Part shown: positions 54,919 through 62,981 of the stretch, one piece after another | Layout: each line of letters starts with the position of its first letter | Numbering within the stretch: the stretch's first letter is position 1 | Assembly: GCA_017640665.1 (NCBI GenBank) | Contig: JAEPQE010000001.1 | Coordinates: 575,262 to 639,261, forward strand | Length of the DNA: 64,000 nt | Origin: Balneolaceae bacterium | Lineage (GTDB): Bacteria; Bacteroidota; Rhodothermia; Balneolales; Balneolaceae | Direction of reading: 5' to 3' | Translations under genes and position numbers: made by a program | Notes under the pieces: model-generated | What the model saw: the letters and a program-made list of their open reading frames with translations, nothing else | What the model was told of the DNA's origin: nothing | Databases searched by the model: none

Positions 54919-55656
54919 TTAATTTCCTTTTTCAAAGATATTAACAGGAATTTCCCGAATTTGCCCATTTGCATCTCTGAACCGAAGAATTATTGTTCGT
55001 TCTATTAAGTCTTCATCCAGTTCATCATAACCCAAACCCAGATTATTAAGCTCTTCATTTGTAAGCGTACCAGACTGAATTGAATTTCCGTTTTCATCTA
55101 CTTCTGCAAACATTCTTTCAAACAGGGAAACGGTTTGTCCCGAGTTAGTTGCTGTCACATCAACCTGTCCTTCTTCAACCCAAACGTAACCAAAAGCTTT
55201 AGTTCCAAAACGGGTACCTTTAACCGACGCCAGAGATCGTGAAGTAGCCACTTCGAACGTACCAGAGCCTACGGGTTCTACTTCCATAAAAATCTCTCCG
55301 GTTTCCAGGTTTATTTTACGAGTAGATATCTTCGAGTCTGCCAGGCTTTCACCCTCGACAATCAACATCGACTCTGGCTTAACTTTGGCAATGGTGTTAT
55401 CCATAAAAACAACTAAAGCATATCCATCTTCATTTGTTGATAACGTATCACCGCTAAAGAGTTGCTCGCCTAAATTGTCTGTCAAATTCAGAATAAATTC
55501 TTTTTCTCCGGAAGCTAATTCAACTTGTGGTTTAAACCTTCTTACTATTGCAAGAGGTCGCTCCTGCTCCACCGGAATGTATAAATCGCTGGCTAGCATA
55601 GAACCCACTATCACGGTTAAAATCAACGATACTGCTATTGATGTTACCTTTTTCAT
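54919..55656 (-). CDS. FecR-domain exported protein
   Basis: 245 residues with signal or anchor (VSLILTVIVGSMLASDL). The FecR domain spans about 35-190: GEQLFSGDTLSTNEDGYALV, INLETGEIFMEVE, FEVATSRSLASVKGTRFGT and YVWVEEGQVDVT. FecR domains of this stand-alone type accompany CHASE2 cyclases in several phyla. The C-terminal 50 residues are acidic, with no recognised function. Seven bases separate it from the gene before it, and about 70 from the barrel gene after it. Confidence 0.85.
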   Translation of the reverse strand: MKKVTSIAVSLILTVIVGSMLASDLYIPVEQERPLAIVRRFKPQVELASGEKEFILNLTDNLGEQLFSGDTLSTNEDGYALVVFMDNTIAKVKPESMLIVEGESLADSKISTRKINLETGEIFMEVEPVGSGTFEVATSRSLASVKGTRFGTKAFGYVWVEEGQVDVTATNSGQTVSLFERMFAEVDENGNSIQSGTLTNEELNNLGLGYDELDEDLIERTIILRFRDANGQIREIPVNIFEKGN

Positions 55657-55663
55657 GTTACCC

Positions 55664-56854
55664 TCAATTATTATTAAGTATTATATCCCCGTCGTCTATC
55701 TTCTGAATAATTTCAGTAAGTAGCTGTATTGCCGTGGCACCACTTACAATCTGATTATTTATTTCAATACTCTCAAAAGCATAACCACTTTCAGTGAGTG
55801 CAGCATATTCTTCTTCCCCGATTAAAGCAATCAGCGCATCAAATGCATCCTGATCAATTTCTACTAATGTACTATTATCTCCCGGACTAGCAAGTTTAAA
55901 CGTCCAGATTTCTGAAGTAAACTCTTCTGCATCTATTGCTGTTTGTACCTCTGTGGAAACCTGCCAATAATAGGTTTGCCCGGCTTGTAACGCCTGTACT
56001 CCTGAAGATGGATATTGAATTGTATTTCCGGTAGTGGTTAAATCAAGATTCTCGAATTGTTGTAAAGAACCATTCTGGTTTGTGGGCTCCGAACTTTTAG
56101 CTATTTCTATTAGCGACTCTGGGCTATCCTGTCCATTCGCTCTCACAACAACTAATCTGTAAGTATTTGCTGCATCACCTTCCCAACTAAACTGTGGAAA
56201 AGGATTTGTAATGTTTACTTCTGCTCCAATTACATCACCCGGGTTTTTTAAAAGAATCGTTTTTTCATCAACAATAGCACCATCTTCGCTTCCGCCCAAC
56301 TCAACGGTCTGAGTAGCCAGCACCTCCTTTCCGAGCGCGTTGGTTACCTGAAAAACAGAGATAGTAAGAGTGTAGAAGTCTGCCGGTAATGTGGTCGATT
56401 CAAGGGATTCAAGGAAATCCTCACCTTCGGGGGTCAAGCCGCCATCAAAACGCATGGTTTCTTCTATACCAGGAATTTTTTCGTTCACAATATCATTGTT
56501 ATCACCAAATACAACCTGGCCAGGATCTAGCGTGAATGGATACGCCGCTTGTTGAGTAAGCTGAGCTATTACTCCGACATTGCCCGACTGGACTAGAAAC
56601 TCAAAGAACAGATTATCTAGTTTCTCATTAGTATTATTTACTAAAGACCCGGAAAATAGAACCGGACCTGAACCCTTGTTATCAACTCCCAGACTAGTTA
56701 AACCAAGAACCTGTGCATTTTCAAGCGCCGGGCTTAATGTAATGTCAAGTGTTAGAACTTCAGATTGAGCAAAAACACTATTGGTGGGAACAAAAGTAAA
56801 GATTGAAACTAAGAGTGAAAGAAAAATGGTTGTACACCAAACCGATTTTTTCAT
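55664..56854 (-). CDS. Secreted beta-rich protein with fibronectin-like segment, first gene of the cyclase operon
   Basis: 396 residues with signal peptide (ending PTNSVFAQ). The first half has a beta-sandwich-like stretch (TLDITLSPALENAQVLGLTS, FSGSLVNNTNEKLDNLFFEF). Residues 210-335 (NPFPQFSWEGDAANTYRLVV, LQAGQTYYWQVSTEV) are like a fibronectin type III repeat. A C-terminal acidic helix follows (FDALIALIGEEEYAALTESG). An AGG ribosome site precedes the ATG. No assigned function; the operon context points to envelope sensing or surface structure. Confidence 0.7.
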   Translation of the reverse strand: MKKSVWCTTIFLSLLVSIFTFVPTNSVFAQSEVLTLDITLSPALENAQVLGLTSLGVDNKGSGPVLFSGSLVNNTNEKLDNLFFEFLVQSGNVGVIAQLTQQAAYPFTLDPGQVVFGDNNDIVNEKIPGIEETMRFDGGLTPEGEDFLESLESTTLPADFYTLTISVFQVTNALGKEVLATQTVELGGSEDGAIVDEKTILLKNPGDVIGAEVNITNPFPQFSWEGDAANTYRLVVVRANGQDSPESLIEIAKSSEPTNQNGSLQQFENLDLTTTGNTIQYPSSGVQALQAGQTYYWQVSTEVQTAIDAEEFTSEIWTFKLASPGDNSTLVEIDQDAFDALIALIGEEEYAALTESGYAFESIEINNQIVSGATAIQLLTEIIQKIDDGDIILNNN

Positions 56855-56932
56855 ACTTACCTCGCAATTTGTTTAACGAATAGATAATATGAGGCGATGT
56901 TTTCTTACAAACAATTAGAATTGATCAATCAA

Positions 56933-56963
56933 AAAAAGCCTTAAACCGCAAGGAATAAAGCTT
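56933..56963 (-). terminator. Probable terminator of tRNA-Ala
   Basis: On the minus strand GCTTTATTCC-TTGC-GGTTTAAGGC forms an imperfect stem, followed by a run of seven T, directly after the tRNA 3' end. Confidence 0.55.
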
Positions 56964-56966
56964 TTG

Positions 56967-57040
56967 TGGAGCTATGGGGATTCGAACCCCAGACCTTCGC
57001 GCTGCCAGCGCGACGCTCTAGCCAGCTGAGCTATAGCCCC
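56967..57040 (-). tRNA. tRNA-Ala (anticodon GGC)
   Basis: Minus-strand cloverleaf of 74 nt without encoded CCA. Acceptor GGGGCTA pairs with TAGCTCC and includes the G3-U70 wobble that identifies tRNA-Ala. Anticodon stem TCGCG/CGCGA encloses CTGGCAG, giving GGC at 34-36. T arm TGGGG-TTCGAAT-CCCCA is intact; discriminator A73. Confidence 0.96.
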
Positions 57041-57204
57041 ATAAGAATTTTAAGATAAAAAAATATGTACTAGCTAACACTATCAACTAAATATTTTTTA
57101 CTTAAAGTTCATTACTTTGTAACTAAAGAATCTTTTTTTATTCAATCACAAACCGCTATTTTATACTAAATCTAAAAAATTAATTTCAATCTAAAATAAC
57201 TACG

Positions 57205-58152
57205 ATGAAACATTCCAAGCTTACCCTTTTCATGCTAACAGTTGCTTTGGTTATTAGTAGCTGTTCCGGCCCCAAGGAATTGCTTCCACCACCAGATCGT
57301 ACACTGGACTATTTAATGTCTCTTGATGAAGAAACATTACGAACTCTTGATACTGATAGTGATGGTCTTAATGACTATATGGAGATTTACGAAACCGAAA
57401 CTGACCCACTTTCTGCAGACTCTGATGGTGACGGGCTTACTGACGGTGAAGAAGTAAACGAATATAATACTGATCCAAATAACACCGATACTGACGGTGA
57501 CGGACTATCTGATGGTGATGAGGTTAATTCTTACAACACCGATCCAAATAACACCGATACCGATGGTGACGGGCTATCTGATTACGATGAAATCATGACA
57601 TATAAAACCGACCCGAATGATGCTGATGGGGATGCAGACGGTGATGGTGTATCTGATGTTGATGAAATCGCAAACGGAACCGACCCTACTAATGCCGACT
57701 CTGACGGTGATGGATTTACTGACGGACAAGAATTAGACATGGGCACAAATCCACTTGATGATTCTGACCCTGTGTATCTTGCCTCTGATGCATTCAGCAC
57801 TGTAAACTTTCAATTTGATCGTTCAAACATTACTGATGAAGCAGCACAAGAACTTGCTGATAATGTTGAGATGCTAAACAATGCACCTGCATTCAAAATC
57901 CGTGTTGATGCTTATACAGATCATGTAGGTGGCGACCAGTATAACTTACGATTAAGCCTTAGACGTGCTGCTGCTGTAGTTAAATTCTACACTGATAATG
58001 GTATCTCTGAAGACAGAATCGAATCAAGAGGTCTTGGTAAAGCACCGGTTGAGTGTTCTGTTTCTGAAAAAGAAGCGAATGACGGCTGTGAGAAAAACAG
58101 ACGTGCGGAATCAATCCCGATTAGTACACTTAAGTACAGCCCGGGCATGTAA
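57205..58152 (+). CDS. OmpA-family lipoprotein with thrombospondin type 3 repeats
   Basis: 315 residues with lipobox (LVISSC, lipid Cys about residue 20). Residues about 48-185 hold six calcium-binding TSP3-type repeats of the form DTDGDGLSDGDEVNxYxTDP. Residues 190-310 are an OmpA peptidoglycan-binding domain (VNFQFDRSNITDEA, VDAYTDHVGGDQYNLRLSLR, RAAAVVKF, NRRAE). It should bridge the outer membrane and peptidoglycan. Two repeats are near-identical at DNA level with a 69-base period (57472 and 57541). A strong bidirectional terminator follows. Confidence 0.93.
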   Translation: MKHSKLTLFMLTVALVISSCSGPKELLPPPDRTLDYLMSLDEETLRTLDTDSDGLNDYMEIYETETDPLSADSDGDGLTDGEEVNEYNTDPNNTDTDGDGLSDGDEVNSYNTDPNNTDTDGDGLSDYDEIMTYKTDPNDADGDADGDGVSDVDEIANGTDPTNADSDGDGFTDGQELDMGTNPLDDSDPVYLASDAFSTVNFQFDRSNITDEAAQELADNVEMLNNAPAFKIRVDAYTDHVGGDQYNLRLSLRRAAAVVKFYTDNGISEDRIESRGLGKAPVECSVSEKEANDGCEKNRRAESIPISTLKYSPGM

Positions 58153-58172
58153 TTCCTGCTTTATGAAATTAA

Positions 58173-58204
58173 AAAGGCGAACCAGTTTTGGTTCGCCTTT
58201 TTTT
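58173..58204. terminator. Strong bidirectional intrinsic terminator
   Basis: Perfect 11-bp stem AAAGGCGAACC (58173-58183) with GGTTCGCCTTT (58190-58200), loop AGTTTT, then further T. It lies between the convergent OmpA and DUF5686 genes. Confidence 0.9.
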
Positions 58205-58218
58205 ATGCGTTTATATTC

Positions 58219-60678
58219 TCAGAACAATCTGGCAAGAGATATACCGGGATAAAACCCGGGATCATCAACACGATAGGCCAGGTCTACTCTGAAAAGACTG
58301 AAGATGTTACTCAATGAAACTCCAACTTCGGTATGCCATTCATCATTAGTAGAGACAGGCTGATAGCCCAGATTAGAATCGAAAAATTGTTGCTGATCGG
58401 ATGAAATCCATGTTCTGCCAATACCTCCAAAAGCGATGATACTTAAACCCGATTTAGCTGCTCCTCTCCATCCCAAAGCTTCTAGTGGGACCGATCTGAA
58501 ATTATGCTCTGCGTTAAGTGCTACAAAACTGGCACCTTCGTACGGGATGTACCGCTTTGACTTAAATCCTCCAAACGGAGTGAAGTACCCAAAAGCAGCA
58601 TCTAACGTCCCGTTTCTTTGAACGGGTAAATCCCCAAGATAGGTGCCTGCATTTATTCTCAGGTCAAGAGCATTCGGTATAAACCTTCTTTTATAAAAAG
58701 TGTTGAAACGGTGATATAGGTCTATTTTAAAGCGAGTGAAATCCCAATCGCTTCCCATTGCTTTTGATGATTGCTCAACGCTCAACATCACGTTATCCGC
58801 TCCAATCACACCAAGAGCTTCCTTACCCTCTCCCCGCTCTAATTTAAGCTCCACCGAACTAAGTGTCCCTTCATTTACCGGAGGGTTTAACCTTTGCAGA
58901 TTTGAGGCTCCAATCACATCATAACTGGTTTTATAATCAATGGAGCTATGGCTCTCTACTCTATACAATACTGAAAGTGTATTTCGCCAGTACCTTCTGG
59001 GTCTGAATCTGGCCCCAACATACACTCCTTCCCGTCGGTAATAATCGAAGTAGTCATCATACCCAAACAATGGCAACCCGCTGGAAAGTACCATTCCATA
59101 AAGCTCTGATTCATACCGGGTATCCGTTTTGGCAATGTATCCTGCCTGCAAAGCAAACCGTCTTGTTTTAGCAAGCGGCCACCAGGAAACATCAAATCCA
59201 TGATTAAACGCTTCGTAACCCAAACTATAGCCGAGTCTTGCAGTTGTTCTTACCCGACGATCAGCAAAACGATCTTCGTGTTTCAGCCCGGCAAAAACGG
59301 CATCTACACGGTTATATCGTGCTTCTAACCCTAAATGGTCAACGAACTTGCTGAATGCTGAAGGTTCTTTTCTTTGATAGACCCGGGTAGTGGTTCCTGT
59401 GCTGTCATCACTAGCTGTACCTTCGTTAACCTCTTCATAACTCTCGTCTTCATCATCAAAATCAATGAACCGAGCCAGAAAACCTGTAGGTCTGAATTCT
59501 TTCTCCAGACTTGTGTTACGGTCTACAGTTTGATAGGCATATTCTTCTTTTTCTGATAACGGAATTACGTCTATGGTATTTACAAAAAGCGAATCCGATT
59601 TATTGATGGTGGTGGAGTCTACCGTGATCCAATCAAAATCTTTATATAAAGAATCCGGAAGTTCGGTATTTACTTCATAATCGCTTAAGCGGGAAACCTG
59701 GCTGAATCCAATCGGCGGGAAACGTAATCCCGGCACTCCAATTTCAATCATACCTTCCATTCGGAAATCAACAGGAAACCAGTAGTCTCCTCCAAAATTG
59801 CTGAACTGCTGCTCATAATACATGTTGAATTCCTGGATGGGAGGAGGAAATACAATCACAGAATTTGGCTTCAGGCGGACAGAAATCAACGCATACTCCA
59901 AGTCCAATACATAGATGGTTCCCTCAAATAGGGGTTGAAGTTTTCTTTTAGAAGACACTTCAATTTCGAAAACGACATTGTCATCAATTTTAGTAAAGTC
60001 AACCAGCTCGAAATTATAGAATTTAAGAGCATCAGGATGGGTTACGCCTACTACATCGAACTCGACAATATCCAGATTGTCGTCGTAGAAGTTTGGAAGA
60101 TAACTTACCCCTGCAAAGTTGTCACTCCCTTCAATATTTGCGGTTTGGCGCTTTGATTTTAATACTTCCCGGCTGCCTCGCTCACGATCCCAGAACGCCT
60201 CGGAAATACTTTCCGTAATTGAAACAATGGTAGTATCTTTCAAAATCTGTTGTCGGGTATACGCATTCACTTCGTACGTATTCAGTTTTGCTCTCCACTC
60301 CTGCTTCCTTCGGATCACTTCCTTCATAATTGAAATGGCAGGATCCTCTCCGGTTACCGTGATTTCTCCTAATTCTAAAAATGCTTCCTTCATCAAAAAA
60401 TCAAGAGGTCCATCGTGGGAAGCGTTCACTTCCTGCTCGAGGCTTTCATAACCCAAAAACCGAACCACAATAGTTGCCGGAAGGGTATTTACTTTGATGG
60501 TGTATTCGCCATCAGCATTGGCGATGGTTCCCTGATAAGTTCCTTTGATAATTACATGAGCGGCGGGTAGGGGTTCGTTGGTTTTCGAATCCACAATTTT
60601 CCCGGAAATTACCTTTTGTGCATATCCGGAAATACTAAGTATTACCGAAAACCCTAGAAGAAATAAAAATCGAAGCAT
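58219..60678 (-). CDS. DUF5686 outer-membrane protein with carboxypeptidase-like regulatory domain
   Basis: 819 residues with signal peptide (ending SISGYAQ). Residues 22-95 form a CarboxypepD_reg-like domain (ISGKIVDSKTNEPLPAAHV, GTYQGTIANADGEYTI). The remainder matches DUF5686: DPAISIMKEVIRRKQEW, LNTYEVNAYTRQQI, then a long beta-barrel ending FRVDLAYRVDDPGFYPG and a terminal LF. Known only as a Bacteroidota outer-membrane family; function not established. Lone gene between a terminator and tRNA-Arg. Confidence 0.88.
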   Translation of the reverse strand: MLRFLFLLGFSVILSISGYAQKVISGKIVDSKTNEPLPAAHVIIKGTYQGTIANADGEYTIKVNTLPATIVVRFLGYESLEQEVNASHDGPLDFLMKEAFLELGEITVTGEDPAISIMKEVIRRKQEWRAKLNTYEVNAYTRQQILKDTTIVSITESISEAFWDRERGSREVLKSKRQTANIEGSDNFAGVSYLPNFYDDNLDIVEFDVVGVTHPDALKFYNFELVDFTKIDDNVVFEIEVSSKRKLQPLFEGTIYVLDLEYALISVRLKPNSVIVFPPPIQEFNMYYEQQFSNFGGDYWFPVDFRMEGMIEIGVPGLRFPPIGFSQVSRLSDYEVNTELPDSLYKDFDWITVDSTTINKSDSLFVNTIDVIPLSEKEEYAYQTVDRNTSLEKEFRPTGFLARFIDFDDEDESYEEVNEGTASDDSTGTTTRVYQRKEPSAFSKFVDHLGLEARYNRVDAVFAGLKHEDRFADRRVRTTARLGYSLGYEAFNHGFDVSWWPLAKTRRFALQAGYIAKTDTRYESELYGMVLSSGLPLFGYDDYFDYYRREGVYVGARFRPRRYWRNTLSVLYRVESHSSIDYKTSYDVIGASNLQRLNPPVNEGTLSSVELKLERGEGKEALGVIGADNVMLSVEQSSKAMGSDWDFTRFKIDLYHRFNTFYKRRFIPNALDLRINAGTYLGDLPVQRNGTLDAAFGYFTPFGGFKSKRYIPYEGASFVALNAEHNFRSVPLEALGWRGAAKSGLSIIAFGGIGRTWISSDQQQFFDSNLGYQPVSTNDEWHTEVGVSLSNIFSLFRVDLAYRVDDPGFYPGISLARLF

Positions 60679-60773
60679 GACCTGATTATTTTAATATGAG
60701 CAAATGAGACCTTCTACTAAAAACCGAGTGGCTTGTTACACCAACATACGTATCTTAGCCGCGATTATTGAAT

Positions 60774-60846
60774 GTCCCTTTAGTTCAACCGGATAGAATA
60801 GGAGCCTCCTAAGCTCTAGATCTGGGTTCGAGTCCCGGAGGGGACA
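60774..60846 (+). tRNA. tRNA-Arg (anticodon CCT)
   Basis: Cloverleaf of 73 nt. Acceptor GTCCCTT pairs with AGGGGAC (one G-U), anticodon stem GGAGC/GCTCT encloses CTCCTAA with CCT at 34-36, and T arm CTGGG-TTCGAGT-CCCGG is intact; discriminator A. No CCA encoded. The accessory segment begins immediately downstream. Confidence 0.95.
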
Positions 60847-61121
60847 CGTTTTTTTGCGTTGCATGAAGTTTGACTACTGAACTATTCCGTTTCAGTAGTT
60901 TTGAAACATCTCCTCTTGTTTCAGATTTTATGAATCTTTGTGGCTATGAATCATTACAGTTGAATTATTCTTTCCCCAAACAAAAAAGGCACAAGATCAA
61001 AATCTCATGCCTTTTTGTTTTAATTAGTATGTTGTTTGCCCTTCATGCAAGTTACAAACTTGCTATGCTTCCGTTTTAAGTCGCAAACTAAAACATCTTT
61101 GGGGATGAATGACAAAAACTA
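60847..61121. other. Intergenic stretch between tRNA-Arg and the Fic gene
   Basis: No convincing gene; short open frames here lack start signals and similarity. It contains the first copy of the hairpin/T-run repeat (60981-61028), which lies downstream of the Fic gene. Confidence 0.5.
60981..61028. repeat. Hairpin/T-run repeat, copy 1 (downstream of fic)
   Basis: AAAAAGGCA (60983-60991) pairs with TGCCTTTTT (61008-61016), with inner AAGAT/ATCT pairing; TTTTAATTAGT follows. It can terminate transcription in either direction. Copies 2 and 3 at 62484 and 62934 keep the stem, most of the inner arm and the same flank. Confidence 0.85.
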
Positions 61122-62258
61122 CTAGTACGCGAGAATCCGTTTGAGCTCCGTATTTAAATAGTAATGCTTTCCGCTTATCTCTTTTTTCTCTACCAGTCTT
61201 AGTTCTACTAATTTACCCAGATAGTCTCTTGCTGTATTTTCTGCATATATACCTACATCGGTTAGATGATTTACTTTTGTAAACGGTTGAGTAAACAGGG
61301 CTTGTACCAAGTCTTCGGGTTTTCTGATTGAAGTTTCTTTCAAGATGATTTCCAGCATATCTTCTTTTGCGGTAAGTATATCCTGTATCTTGTCAAAAGT
61401 TAATCTGGAGGTATTTTCTATCGCTTTTAATATATAAAGTATCCAGTTTTTCCAGTCCCCGCGTTGAGATACCCCTGCTAAATAATCATAGTATTCCTGC
61501 TTATGATCCATGATGTACCTGCTCAGGAACAGGATGGGATAATCCAACAACCCTTCTTTACATAAGTAATTGATCATCATTATTCTCCCCGTCCTTCCAT
61601 TTCCATCGTTAAATGGATGGATTACTTCGAACTGATAATGAGCAATAGCTAGCTTTATCAATGGTTCATCAGGCTCATCAATAACCCCATTCAAGAACCC
61701 AATCAGGTTCTGCATTTTTGCCTCTATTACCCCTTTTCCTCTTGGAGGAGTATATACAGGTTTACCTGTATTTGGACTGCTCCCTGCCGTTCGTATATAA
61801 ATTCGTGAAACCGGCGACCGATATCCTTCTGTTGTTTCTTTTATCTCATTACATACTTTTATGAAATATTCATCGTCAAAGCTTTGTCGTTTTTTTAAAT
61901 AATGGTATCCCTGCCATAAAGCTTCCCGATATCGCAGCACTTCTTTGGCTGTTCCCGTTAATGGTTGGTTCGCTTTATCCTCACTATAGGCTTTATAGAG
62001 TTCATCTTCGGTAGTAAAAATATTCTCGATCGCACTGGAATCTTTCGCTTCCTGTAAAGTGATTGCATTAATCAATATTCCCTGATTAGGAATCGCGATA
62101 CTTCTTCCGTTAAGCAATGCCAATGCCTCCTTTGCCCTACCTAACTGCTTATAAATATCCAGCTGCTCTGATAATTCCGGATGTATCGGTAATTCAGGCA
62201 ATGAATTCCAGGGTACTGTACGATCCGGATTTACTGGATACAAAAACTCTTCTGGCAT
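61122..62258 (-). CDS. Fic-family AMPylase, class II with N-terminal inhibitory helix
   Basis: 378 residues. An N-terminal Fic_N region (about 15-95) is followed by the Fic core with H214-PFNDGNGRTGR225, the complete catalytic HxFx(D/E)GNGRxxR. The inhibitory helix motif [S/T]xxxE[G/N] is present as S74-SAI-E78-N79, ahead of the core, marking a self-inhibited class II enzyme. The C-terminal 100 residues contain a winged-helix-like segment (FTKVNHLTDVGIYAENTARD, LVELRLVEKKEISGKHYYL). It probably transfers AMP to a protein hydroxyl. Stand-alone, without a partner antitoxin gene. Confidence 0.92.
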   Translation of the reverse strand: MPEEFLYPVNPDRTVPWNSLPELPIHPELSEQLDIYKQLGRAKEALALLNGRSIAIPNQGILINAITLQEAKDSSAIENIFTTEDELYKAYSEDKANQPLTGTAKEVLRYREALWQGYHYLKKRQSFDDEYFIKVCNEIKETTEGYRSPVSRIYIRTAGSSPNTGKPVYTPPRGKGVIEAKMQNLIGFLNGVIDEPDEPLIKLAIAHYQFEVIHPFNDGNGRTGRIMMINYLCKEGLLDYPILFLSRYIMDHKQEYYDYLAGVSQRGDWKNWILYILKAIENTSRLTFDKIQDILTAKEDMLEIILKETSIRKPEDLVQALFTQPFTKVNHLTDVGIYAENTARDYLGKLVELRLVEKKEISGKHYYLNTELKRILAY

Positions 62259-62273
62259 TAAATTTTTCTTTAA

Positions 62274-62301
62274 TTAAGGTATGATATCAATCTAACCTTA
62301 A
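62274..62301. promoter_or_regulatory. Inverted repeat upstream of fic, candidate operator
   Basis: TTAAGGT (62274-62280) and ACCTTAA (62295-62301) are exact reverse complements, 16 bases before the Fic ATG. TTAAGGTATG recurs at 62413-62422 facing CCTTAA at about 62395. The spacing suits control of fic, perhaps by its own C-terminal DNA-binding-like domain (speculative). Confidence 0.35.
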
Positions 62302-62483
62302 AACTTTTCCTTTACAAACTACAAACATCAATTAACCTCAATTTTAATGTACGCCTAAAATGCCCCGTAATTTTAATGTCGAATTTCGATCATGCCTTAA
62401 TTTATTTGATTTTTAAGGTATGCATTTTATCCCACCCTGGTACAAGCCCCGCTTGTACCTTCCAATCTAACCCTTTCACTTAA

Positions 62484-62530
62484 CAAAAAAGGCACGAGAT
62501 CAAACCTCATGCCTTTTGTTTTTAATTAGT
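62484..62530. repeat. Hairpin/T-run repeat, copy 2 (downstream of RHS fragment)
   Basis: AAAAAAGGCA (62485-62494) pairs with TGCCTTTT (62510-62517) and is followed by GTTTTTAATTAGT. Similarity to copies 1 and 3 continues into the following bases (TGTT...CTCACTGCAC). Confidence 0.85.
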
Positions 62531-62656
62531 TGTTATTTACCTCACTGCACAAGCGGACGCTTGCGCTAGTTGGGGGCTCGTTCCAAAGGTCTCCTTCGGA
62601 ATGCCTTCAGGAAGCTCCTGCTTCATTTCGCAAAATTCAAGACCGCGGTTTCTACA

Positions 62657-62688
62657 AAAAAGCCCAGCTTGAACATGCCGGGCTTTTT
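62657..62688. terminator. Bidirectional intrinsic terminator
   Basis: AAAAAGCCC-A-GC (62657-62668) pairs with GC-C-GGGCTTTTT (62677-62688). A-run on one side and T-run on the other let it work in both directions. Confidence 0.75.
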
Positions 62689-62708
62689 ATTTTTTATATA
62701 GTTTAGTT

Positions 62709-62751
62709 GAGGCTGAGCCTCTCACCCGCATTCCGCAGCTGAGCTACGGAA
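62709..62751. repeat. 43-nt double-hairpin repeat, right copy
   Basis: GAGGC-TGA-GCCTC (62709-62721) then TTCCGCAGC-TGA-GCTACGGAA (62731-62751, one mismatch). The left copy at 1102-1144 has the same two hairpins, spacing and total length, with the upstream CAAGCGGACGCTTG hairpin also conserved. Confidence 0.8.
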
Positions 62752-62756
62752 CGAGG

Positions 62757-62921
62757 TTAAAAGTCTTCGTAAGCTACGGCTGTACCGCTGGTATTTACCG
62801 TTGTACGCACACTTCCAAGATGATCTTTTAAGTAATAATATTTATTGGTTCCCTCAGCTCTTGCTATCATACCCGAAGGTGATAAAATATTGGTAAAACT
62901 CAAAAAGTCTTCACACCGCAC
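62757..62921 (-). pseudogene. RHS/YD-repeat core fragment
   Basis: Minus-strand frame of 54 codons between stops (upstream stop 62924-62922, downstream stop 62759-62757). It encodes KYYYLKDHLGSVRTTVNTSG and then TAVAYEDF, the classic YYLxDHLGSVRxxV...YxDYxPFG signature of RHS core proteins, cut just before PFG. It has no start of its own that would make a sensible protein. The fragment is bounded by the double hairpin on one side and hairpin/T-run copy 3 on the other, so it looks like a remnant left by recombination. Confidence 0.85.
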
Positions 62922-62933
62922 TTATTCCGCCAA

Positions 62934-62981
62934 CAAAAAAGGCATGAAACCGAAATCTCATGCCTCTTGTTTTTAATTAGT
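62934..62981. repeat. Hairpin/T-run repeat, copy 3 (downstream of the RHS/immunity pair)
   Basis: AAAAAAGGCATGA (62935-62947) pairs with TCATGCCT (62958-62965), followed by CTTGTTTTTAATTAGT. It lies 40 bases beyond the stop of the small membrane protein gene. Confidence 0.85.

Noticed and set aside
57472..57600. CRISPR-like or other spaced DNA repeats
   Set aside because: The repeats are in-frame codons of calcium-binding protein repeats in the OmpA lipoprotein.
60870..61079. 69-codon plus-strand frame after tRNA-Arg
   Set aside because: It runs through the hairpin/T-run repeat and shows no start signal or protein-like composition.
62545..62580. Integron attC-like site (GCTAGTTGGG after a hairpin)
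   Set aside because: The attC core needs GTTRRRY with a matching RYYYAAC; the bases after GTTGGG are G or A here, and no integrase or attI-like site is seen.
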